A DNA stretch of 20,025 bases from Clostridia bacterium (lineage in GTDB: Bacteria; Bacillota_A; Clostridia; Oscillospirales; Acutalibacteraceae): positions 1 through 20,025 of the forward strand of contig RZYX01000034.1 in the NCBI GenBank assembly GCA_009930155.1, written 5' to 3'. The position numbers and the translations under genes were made by a program. Within the stretch, counting starts at the first letter, position 1. Each line of letters starts with the position of its first letter. Shown here in pieces: positions 14,488-20,025 of the stretch. The notes beneath the pieces are model-generated. The model was not told the DNA's origin and ran no database searches. It worked only from the letters and a program-made list of their open reading frames with translations.

Positions 14488-16539
14488 TTATTCAACTCCC
14501 CTATAATAAAGACCGCGTGTAAGCTCATTATCAAAGCTTTTGTTGGTTTGATATGCATCTATTATTTTTTCACATTCATCCGCAGATTCCTTTGTGAAAA
14601 ACAAAATCATAAAGTCGATGTTATCCAATTCTTTTAATCTTTCTGCCATATAAATTGGACGAGAGTTTAGAATTTCAGAAAATCCATTTGTGCAAACAAT
14701 TGGGAACTGAACTCCGAGCCTGTCTGTTAACACAGCGTTGTGGTCACATTGGCTACAATCCCTTGCATTATTTGCAGGGCAGTTGCGAGTTAGCATAAGA
14801 GGAAGCCTGCCATAGGTTATAAGTCCTCTTTGGATATTTACGCCCAGAGTGGATGCTTTTTTTAGAGTTATTTCGGGAGAAAGCACGCATGAGTTTGCAC
14901 CAAGCTCTTCTACCATCTGCAAAGAGGCAGAATTATAAATGTTGAGTGATGAGCCACCCATAATTTTTATTCCAACATCTTTTGCTATTGCAACGGCATC
15001 AAGAGTTCCACAGTATGCAAATGACACGCCGCATTCTTTTGCACTCTCTAGTGCTTTTTTTATGTTGTCTTGTGTACCGAAGATTCCACGGGGAATTTCG
15101 ACACCTACAGGAATTTTGCCTTTGCATAGCTTTTCAAGATTGCTTTTTGGGGTTGAAAGGGGAACAATAATTCCACAAGCATTACCCAAATTTTGGGGGA
15201 TTTGCTCTGCGTTTGCAAAGCGTAAAAAAGTATCCATAGATGTACTTTTGTGTGTACCAAAATCAAGGGATATTTTGGTAAATTCCTTTGGAACAATCTT
15301 TGAAATTCTTTGCTCAAGCTGTTCAAGAACCACTCTGCGAAGGGAGTTGATAGCAGATACTGGAACAAAAACATTGTCATCAATATCTATGAAAATATCG
15401 TTTGCAAAAAATGGGGTACCACCACACTTTTGCAATTGAACATTTATTGAATTTTCGTCTGTTGCACGATTTTGAGCCGCTTGGGCTGAAACATCTGACT
15501 GCTCAAAAATCTGGATTCCACAGCAAGAGGCAGAAAGCGAAATAGGTTCATCAATGTTTGCATTAAATGCAAAGTCAATGGCAACCTTTTGAATGTCATG
15601 GCGATAAAGAGATGCAAGTGATGAAAGTGCGGCAGGGGTAGAGGTTATATCTTCCTTTTGCCGTGTGCCAAACATATCTTTGCCGAGATTTGCTTCAAGG
15701 TATCCTCGAGTAAAACCAGAGCGGGAAAAAACAGCACGCAAATCATTTTTTAAACTCTCATCTATTTTTCCACTTAAAGATTGCTTGCACGCTGTAACAG
15801 CAGCTGCAACATACTCTGGGCGTTTCATTCTACCTTCAATTTTAAAAGAGGTTATTCCAGCTTTTACAAGTCTTGGAATATCTTCAATTATTGATAAATC
15901 CTTAAGGCTAAGGTCAAATCCTGTGCCACCTTCAACGCCAAAAGGTAAACGGCAAGGCTGTGCACACAAGCCTCTATTTCCACTTCTACCACCAAGCATA
16001 GCGCTCATATAGCATTGGCCAGAAACGCTCATGCACAAAGCTCCATGAACAAATACCTCAAGCTCGATTGGAGATGATTTGCAAATTGCTTTAATCTCAC
16101 TTATGGACATTTCTCGTGGCAGAATAGCCCGTGAAAACCCAATAGAATGCAGTAAATCTACCCCAAAGCTTGTTTGCACAGACATTTGAGTAGAGGCAAA
16201 AATAGGAATACTAGGAGCAGCAGATTTAACAAGCCGTGCAACCCCTAAATCTTGTATAATAAATGCGTCTGCACCAATGGCACAGCCGCACTCAATTACA
16301 GATAAAGCATTATTAAATTCATCGTCTGAAACGATGGTATTGAGTACGATATAAACCTTAACATTTCTTGTGTGACAATATGAAACGGCATCTCTAAGCT
16401 CATCAAAAGAAAAGTTTGTGGCATTACGCCTTGCATTTAGCAATTGCGAGCCAAGATAGACAGCGTCAGCACCACAGCGAACAGCAGCAGATAGTGAGTC
16501 TACCCCACCTGCTGGAGCAAGAATTTCAATATTATTCAT
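14488..16539 (-). CDS. U32 family peptidase-like protein with DUF3656 (RlhA-like rRNA-modification type)
   Basis: This 683-residue protein opens with a TIM-barrel-like U32 domain (APAGGVDSLSAAVRCGADAVYLG). The exact U32 signature EVFVHGALCMSVSGQCYMS occupies 161-179. Four cysteines (169, 176, 192, 196) would hold an iron-sulfur cluster. A DUF3656-like insertion follows at about 310-415, then a further barrel part and a second cysteine cluster in RNCPANNARDCSQC. Although named collagenase-like peptidases, studied members such as E. coli RlhA and TrhP are needed for hydroxylation of 23S rRNA C2501 or of tRNA uridine. The length and DUF3656 resemble RlhA. I infer an RNA-hydroxylation role; substrate is unproven. 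The start lies 2 nt after zapA, so the genes are co-translated. Confidence 0.88.
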   Translation of the reverse strand: MNNIEILAPAGGVDSLSAAVRCGADAVYLGSQLLNARRNATNFSFDELRDAVSYCHTRNVKVYIVLNTIVSDDEFNNALSVIECGCAIGADAFIIQDLGVARLVKSAAPSIPIFASTQMSVQTSFGVDLLHSIGFSRAILPREMSISEIKAICKSSPIELEVFVHGALCMSVSGQCYMSAMLGGRSGNRGLCAQPCRLPFGVEGGTGFDLSLKDLSIIEDIPRLVKAGITSFKIEGRMKRPEYVAAAVTACKQSLSGKIDESLKNDLRAVFSRSGFTRGYLEANLGKDMFGTRQKEDITSTPAALSSLASLYRHDIQKVAIDFAFNANIDEPISLSASCCGIQIFEQSDVSAQAAQNRATDENSINVQLQKCGGTPFFANDIFIDIDDNVFVPVSAINSLRRVVLEQLEQRISKIVPKEFTKISLDFGTHKSTSMDTFLRFANAEQIPQNLGNACGIIVPLSTPKSNLEKLCKGKIPVGVEIPRGIFGTQDNIKKALESAKECGVSFAYCGTLDAVAIAKDVGIKIMGGSSLNIYNSASLQMVEELGANSCVLSPEITLKKASTLGVNIQRGLITYGRLPLMLTRNCPANNARDCSQCDHNAVLTDRLGVQFPIVCTNGFSEILNSRPIYMAERLKELDNIDFMILFFTKESADECEKIIDAYQTNKSFDNELTRGLYYRGVE

Positions 16540-16541
16540 GA

Positions 16542-16904
16542 TTAAAAGCTCGTTGTATTACTGGATGAATTCGAACGCAAAGACTGAAGCTCACGGTTAA
16601 GGCGTTCTATGTCACGCCTTGCAACTTCTGCCTCCATTTTGTAACGGGCAGAGTCCTCAAGATACTCTTTAATTTGGCTACGGAGGTTGTCCGCACTGTC
16701 AACAGCTTTTTTAGCAGTGTCAGAATACTCTAATGCTGCAAGAATGGCAGCTTGAGTGATTGAAATGCGTGAACTCTCGTGAACAAGCTTTGAAATTCTT
16801 TCATCAAGCTGGTTGCCAAGATCTGTAACATATTTTACATCATCATCCGTAAAAATAAAATAATCACTTCCACAGATACTGAGTTTTACTTTTGTTTTCT
16901 CCAT
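16542..16904 (-). CDS. zapA: Cell division protein ZapA
   Basis: This 120-residue protein has the ZapA arrangement. A small N-terminal globular part (KVKLSICGSDYFIFTDDD, then VTDLGNQLDERI) is followed by the conserved AAILAALEYSD helix and a C-terminal coiled coil (about 60-110). It ends in a Ser/Asn-rich tail. ZapA tetramers bundle FtsZ filaments at the division ring. AAGGTGGG (16914-16921, minus strand) precedes the ATG. It heads a tight unit with the U32 gene and dut; the zapA-U32 neighbourhood is common in Firmicutes. A leader of about 90 nt and an extended -10 promoter lie upstream, next to a candidate structured RNA. Confidence 0.9.
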   Translation of the reverse strand: MEKTKVKLSICGSDYFIFTDDDVKYVTDLGNQLDERISKLVHESSRISITQAAILAALEYSDTAKKAVDSADNLRSQIKEYLEDSARYKMEAEVARRDIERLNRELQSLRSNSSSNTTSF

Positions 16905-17002
16905 GAGAAAAATCCCACCTTAAACGGTTAAATTTGAAAAATCTATATCCCAAAAATATAGGGGCATAACAATTGTTGCCATCATATATTTATATAAATA
17001 AT

Positions 17003-17011
17003 ATTATAACA
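17003..17011 (-). promoter_or_regulatory. Extended -10 promoter of the zapA-U32-dut operon
   Basis: On the minus strand TG (17011-17010), one base, then TATAAT (17008-17003) form a perfect extended -10. The -35 is poor (TTTATT at 17 nt), as is usual for extended -10 promoters. The start would be near 16996, giving a leader of about 92 nt that contains the hairpin CTATAT/ATATAG (16943-16948 with 16956-16961). Confidence 0.6.
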
Positions 17012-17080
17012 TAGTTTTAAATCAAAATAAAGGGAAAAAGGAGGAAATTCATCAAAAAAATTACGATAAATATATTTTAA

Positions 17081-17211
17081 GGGGTGTGCCGAAGCATACT
17101 TAAAAAAGTAATGTGCTTCGGCACTATAGAATGCAGCAGCTAAACAGCACAAGGCTCCCCTAAGAACGGCTTTGCCGTTACCTGTGCTAAGCAACTGCTT
17201 ATTGTTGCCCC
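17081..17211. ncRNA. Candidate structured RNA, three-way-junction-like; strand and family unknown
   Basis: This 131-nt, relatively GC-rich block lies in an AT-rich gap of over 400 nt between divergent genes. It folds compactly. Helix A is a perfect 11-bp stem (17086-17096 with 17114-17124), topped by TACTT/AAGTA (17097-17101 with 17106-17110). Helix B pairs 17133-17141 with 17190-17198 (one mismatch), continues as GCACA/TGTGC (17147-17151 with 17183-17187) and GG/CC, and encloses a perfect 6-bp hairpin (17165-17170 with 17174-17179). GGGG (17081-17084) can pair with CCCC (17208-17211) to close both. A plus-strand promoter with TATATT at 17071-17076 is possible but weak, and the minus strand folds equally well. 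I cannot match it to a known family. Confidence 0.5.
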
Positions 17212-17283
17212 GTTTATATATTATGCTTGTCAACGAATAAGGGGAACAAGGTGCTTTGAATCATTTTAAGCGTTTTTTTCTGT

Positions 17284-17312
17284 TTGACAGGATTTTTTAC
17301 TTTTAGTATAAT
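17284..17312 (+). promoter_or_regulatory. Perfect consensus sigma-A promoter for the nucleosidase gene
   Basis: TTGACA (17284-17289) and TATAAT (17307-17312) are exactly 17 nt apart. A start near 17319 leaves a leader of about 23 nt with GGAGG. No operator-like repeat overlaps it. Confidence 0.9.
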
Positions 17313-17341
17313 CAAAGAGACATATAATGTGGAGGATCGCT

Positions 17342-18022
17342 ATGAAAAAAAGTATAGGAATAATTTTTGCTGATGATATGGAGTATAAACCGTTTGAAGA
17401 GTTTGCGAGTAAAATAGGGTGCGACACCACAACTCTTTGTGGATGCAACAAAATAACGCTGGAAACAGAAAATGCAATAATTCATGCAATCGAAAGTGGG
17501 ATTGGAAAAGTTAATGCAGCTATCGCAACCTGTGTTTTAAAAGAACAGTGTGGTGTGGAATTGGTTTTAAATGCGGGGTTATCTGGTGCTGTTAGTGGAC
17601 TTGTAAGAGAGGATGTTGTGGCGGGCCAGAGTTATGTAGAATGTGACTTTGATTTGAGAAAATTTGGCTATAAACAGGGACAAAAACCAATGGGCGAGTA
17701 TGTATATAATGCAGACGAAAAGCTTCTAAATACCGCTCTTGAAATACATGGAGTTAAGAAAGCAAAGCTTGGAACAGGGGACTTCTTTTTGGCAGATAGT
17801 GCAAAAAAGGCAGAGTATTTATCTGAGTTTTCTATTAATGCTTTTGATATGGAATCTGCTGCAATCGCTGCCGTTTGCGACAAGTACAAGTTGCCGTTTT
17901 TATCTGTGCGTAAGGTGTCTGATGATGCAGATGATGACTCTATTCATGATTATAGAAAAATGAATGAAAAGTGTGAAAGTACACTTACAGAAGTTTTGGT
18001 TAAGATAATAGAAAGCATATAG
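17342..18022 (+). CDS. 5'-methylthioadenosine/S-adenosylhomocysteine nucleosidase-like protein
   Basis: This 226-residue enzyme belongs to the MTAN/nucleoside phosphorylase family. Compared from memory with E. coli MTAN, the three key positions are kept. Glu14 in GIIFADDMEY corresponds to Glu12. Glu171 in FDMESAAIAAVC corresponds to the ribose-binding Glu174. Asp194 in KVSDDAD corresponds to the catalytic Asp197. ESGIGKVNAA and LNAGLSGAV are also typical. MTAN cleaves adenine from methylthioadenosine and S-adenosylhomocysteine, recycling by-products of SAM use and autoinducer-2 synthesis. The N-terminal acid cluster differs from the usual MEEE, so a related substrate such as futalosine or another nucleoside is possible. 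The start at 17342 has GGAGG 6 nt upstream; GTG 17327 is before that site. It is monocistronic with a consensus promoter. Confidence 0.88.
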   Translation: MKKSIGIIFADDMEYKPFEEFASKIGCDTTTLCGCNKITLETENAIIHAIESGIGKVNAAIATCVLKEQCGVELVLNAGLSGAVSGLVREDVVAGQSYVECDFDLRKFGYKQGQKPMGEYVYNADEKLLNTALEIHGVKKAKLGTGDFFLADSAKKAEYLSEFSINAFDMESAAIAAVCDKYKLPFLSVRKVSDDADDDSIHDYRKMNEKCESTLTEVLVKIIESI

Positions 18023-18213
18023 TATATTAAAAATAGAAAACTTTAAAAGCTTTTTGTTTAGAGCTTAAACAAATATTATTTTTATTATATTTCTTGAAAA
18101 ATGCTTTGTTAGTTTTAGTTTTTATATTTGCAAATTTTAATAGAGTTATATACCAACACTATATTCATTTAAGTTATTTACTGTGTTTGTTATTAAATAA
18201 AATGAATATAAAA

Positions 18214-18255
18214 AGAGTAGGTGCCGTGAGAAACTCACAGCACCTACTCTCTTTT
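18214..18255. terminator. Bidirectional terminator between nucleosidase and UspA-like gene
   Basis: An 11-bp perfect stem (18214-18224 with 18240-18250), one C-A mismatch, then GTGAG/CTCAC around an AAA loop form a very stable hairpin. CTTTTTC follows on the plus strand and CTTTTTAT on the minus strand, so it serves both converging genes although it is 190 nt past the plus-strand stop. Confidence 0.85.
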
Positions 18256-18292
18256 TCGAGGAGAAAAATAATGAAAATAAGAAATGAAGATA

Positions 18293-18739
18293 TCAAAAAT
18301 TAATGGAATACATCTGGTTTGATTTTTTTTCACGGTTAGCAAGTAGTTCGTCTGACACATGAAAAACTTTATTTCCTTTTACCATGCTTATTGGTACTTC
18401 TGGAAGTGCCGAATGAAGTCTTGAAATAAAATGGGAACTACACAAATCAGGAAAACCTGTAACGATACTGAAAGTGTGTGATTTCCTTGCAAAATCCGCT
18501 GCACATTGTACAGGGGCATCATCAAAAAATACATTCAGCTCAGCTTTATACTTTTTAGATTGGGCATAAAGCATGTTGAGCGTTTCTCTGTCAGGAGAAA
18601 AACAAGCTTTTTGCGGAAGCACAATAAGAATAGAAAGTTTTAGACCATCTCTTATTGCCAGTGCATTACCTGCAGCAATTAAATCACTGCAATCATTTTT
18701 GCCTGAAAGGCAAACTAGAACACAAGACGAATTATACAA
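18293..18739 (-). CDS. Small UspA/KdpD-type universal-stress-like protein
   Basis: This 148-residue soluble protein has an alpha/beta pattern. It begins with SCVLVCLSGKNDCSDLIAAGNALA and continues with GLKLSILIVLPQ, like the first strand-helix-strand of universal stress or KdpD-Usp domains. No clear ATP-binding G-2x-G-9x-G(S/T) motif is visible, so the function is unknown. I place the start at TTG 18739, where AGAGAGG lies 8 nt upstream. A longer frame begins at ATG 18778, but that codon overlaps a good promoter (18768-18796) and has no ribosome binding site. The protein is rich in Lys and Ser at its C terminus. It lies downstream of spoIIE in the same direction but has its own promoter. The gene is probably real; the family call is moderate. 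Confidence 0.65.
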   Translation of the reverse strand: MYNSSCVLVCLSGKNDCSDLIAAGNALAIRDGLKLSILIVLPQKACFSPDRETLNMLYAQSKKYKAELNVFFDDAPVQCAADFARKSHTFSIVTGFPDLCSSHFISRLHSALPEVPISMVKGNKVFHVSDELLANREKKSNQMYSINF

Positions 18740-18767
18740 TCTTTTTACCTCTCTTTCGTTCTGCGTT

Positions 18768-18796
18768 ATTATTATCATACCCCAATTTTATGTCAA
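18768..18796 (-). promoter_or_regulatory. Putative sigma-A promoter for the UspA-like gene
   Basis: On the minus strand TTGACA (18796-18791) is followed after 17 nt by AATAAT (18773-18768). The start would be near 18761, downstream of the ATG at 18778, which supports the TTG start at 18739. Confidence 0.65.
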
Positions 18797-18864
18797 GGTT
18801 GAGAATAATATAAGAATAATTATTGTATAAATAGTTAAAAAATTTTGAACTAAACAAGGCAATT

Positions 18865-20025
18865 TCAAACATTTTTTTGAATAACAGCTGAAAGTACAGT
18901 GATATCATCATTCATTGAGTCATTATATTTTGACAGAGCATCGTCGGCTATTTTTTGCGAAAGTTCTGTTGGGCTTTTTCCGTCAAAGTTTTTTAGGTGC
19001 TGTGAAATAAATCGCCCTTCTTCAACCCAAACGCCATCGCTGGACATCAAAATAACATCACCTTCTGAAAGTGTTGCACTGGAGTGGCTGAACTCAACTT
19101 CACGCAAAATCCCAATTGGAAGAGCAACTTTTTCAAGCCTTGAAATTTTCTTGCCGTGTTTAACCAGTGTTGTAGCAGCACCTGCCTTATAAAAATCAGC
19201 TTTGCCCGTAAACAAATCAATACAAACAAGGTCAAGTGTTGCAAGAGATTCTTCGCCGGATTTCACCATTAGTGCAGAATTGATTATACCAAGGGAGCAT
19301 TCAAAGCTAAAGCCAGAGCGTATGAGCTGAGACATAAGGCTTGCTGTCATGGTGCTGTCAACAGCTGCCATAGGGCCTGTGCCCATTCCGTCGCTAATAA
19401 TCATTATATATCTGCCTCTGCCATCAAAAAAGCATTCATAATAATCACCACAATAACTTTCGTTTTTGCAATGTAGCTGGCAAACACCAGAAGAAACATT
19501 AAGATGTGCACGCTGGCAAAAGTTAATAAGAGTTTCTTGTTCTAAAACGGTAATTGATGGTAAATCAAATTCTCTTGAGCAAAGTTCTCCAATTGCAGAA
19601 GTCAGTTCAAAATTGTCAATCTTTTCTATTATATTCTCACATCGTATTTCTATACGCATTCTTGAAAATCTGTCAAGCAAGCAAGAAACACCAATTACTG
19701 AAATTCCAAAGTCATCAAGTAGCGAAGCGACTCTGCTTGATGTTTCGCAGTCAAAGGTTCGTTCTTCGTCAAACTCCGTAGACAAGTCCTTTAGCAATGT
19801 TGCCATGCTTCCAAACTGCTGTGCGACGATAAGACGCATTTGTGATAGCTTTGCGTCTGTTGCCATATTTGCCGTGTGTATGCCATAATCCTTATTAAAA
19901 CTGTCAATAAGAGAAGTTAACTTTATGCACCGTGATGAAAAATGTTTTGGGATATTTGCGGTCGTTACATCGTTTCCACTGCGAAGAACAGTAAAGGCAT
20001 CGTTGAACACATTCATAGCTGTCTC
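18865..20025 (-). CDS. spoIIE: Stage II sporulation protein E (SpoIIE), C-terminal part, cut by window edge
   Basis: The frame is open to the right edge (three more codons precede the Met at 20016), so only the last 386 or so residues are visible of a protein that is normally about 800. The visible part is the end of the central regulatory region, then the PP2C phosphatase domain. It has ISDGMGTGPMAA with the metal-binding Asp, LIRSGFSFE, DLFTGKADFYKAGA, LMSSDGVWVEE and the final NDDITVLSAVI. SpoIIE sits at the asymmetric septum, dephosphorylates SpoIIAA and so activates sigma-F in the forespore; its missing N-terminal half would carry about ten membrane helices. Its presence marks the host as a likely endospore former. 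No clear terminator follows within the 70 nt before the next promoter. Confidence 0.92.
   Translation of the reverse strand, partial: ETAMNVFNDAFTVLRSGNDVTTANIPKHFSSRCIKLTSLIDSFNKDYGIHTANMATDAKLSQMRLIVAQQFGSMATLLKDLSTEFDEERTFDCETSSRVASLLDDFGISVIGVSCLLDRFSRMRIEIRCENIIEKIDNFELTSAIGELCSREFDLPSITVLEQETLINFCQRAHLNVSSGVCQLHCKNESYCGDYYECFFDGRGRYIMIISDGMGTGPMAAVDSTMTASLMSQLIRSGFSFECSLGIINSALMVKSGEESLATLDLVCIDLFTGKADFYKAGAATTLVKHGKKISRLEKVALPIGILREVEFSHSSATLSEGDVILMSSDGVWVEEGRFISQHLKNFDGKSPTELSQKIADDALSKYNDSMNDDITVLSAVIQKNV

Noticed and set aside
17081..17211. 6S RNA (ssrS) identity for the element near zapA
   Set aside because: The zapA-ssrS neighbourhood is a proteobacterial feature, and the fold here is a branched two-helix structure rather than a long rod with a central bubble.
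16982..17233. 83-codon minus-strand frame between zapA and the nucleosidase gene
   Set aside because: It runs straight through the two perfect hairpins, lacks a ribosome binding site and has no recognisable domain; the RNA-like structure explains the sequence better.
18094..18303. 69-codon plus-strand frame after the nucleosidase gene
   Set aside because: It contains the whole bidirectional terminator, has no Shine-Dalgarno site and its hydrophobic start is just AT-rich sequence.
1..20025. Mobile elements, CRISPR arrays, prophage, defence or biosynthetic island
   Set aside because: No transposase, integrase, terminal repeats, spaced repeats or clustered accessory genes were found; gene content and codon use look like uniform chromosomal backbone.

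Overview
The window is AT-rich chromosomal DNA from a low-GC, endospore-forming Firmicute, most likely a Clostridia member of the Oscillospirales/Ruminococcaceae type. The evidence is the SpoIIE phosphatase at the right edge, the zapA-U32 peptidase pair, strong Shine-Dalgarno sites, sigma-A type promoters (several of the form TTGACA-N17-TATAAT) and simple hairpin/U-tract terminators. I see no transposase, integrase, CRISPR array, tRNA or rRNA. Most of the window is well-packed housekeeping sequence.

Layout. 101-817 (+): a YcgR-like PilZ (c-di-GMP effector) protein. 982-3646 (+): a 17-nt-overlapping pair, a MurL-type epimerase followed by a MurD-type ligase; together they would make UDP-MurNAc-L-Ala-D-Glu from L-Glu without glutamate racemase. 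3812-4462 (+): a Qnr-like pentapeptide-repeat protein. 4545-6194 (-): a PEBP-family lipoprotein and class II fructose-bisphosphate aldolase, each with its own terminator. 6226-6276: divergent promoters whose -35 boxes fall on the same 7 bp, driving fba leftward and an aminotransferase-trpS pair rightward (6307-8515). 8516-9069: a long gap ending in a promoter and a GC-rich, foldable leader in front of the MgtE Mg2+ transporter (9070-10425). 10571-12895 (+): an amino-acid ABC importer (binding lipoprotein, permease, ATPase), with a hairpin after the binding-protein gene. 12967-13977 (+): a membrane acyltransferase-3 protein. 14047-16904 (-): zapA, U32 peptidase and dut, separated by only 2 and 3 nt. 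16905-17341: a gap holding the zapA promoter, a compact two-hairpin element that is probably a structured RNA, and a perfect-consensus promoter for an MTA/SAH nucleosidase-like gene (17342-18022). 18293-18739 (-): a small UspA-like protein. 18865-20025 (-): the C-terminal half of SpoIIE, cut by the window end.

Themes. Several genes concern the envelope and division (MurL/MurD, ZapA, SpoIIE, acyltransferase) or transport and central metabolism (MgtE, ABC importer, Fba, TrpRS, dUTPase, nucleosidase). The most interesting items are the MurL-MurD route to D-Glu in a clostridial setting, the three-way-junction-like RNA candidate at 17081-17211 next to zapA, the untyped leader of mgtE, and the shared -35 divergent promoter. 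None is proven here; each rests on sequence reading alone.
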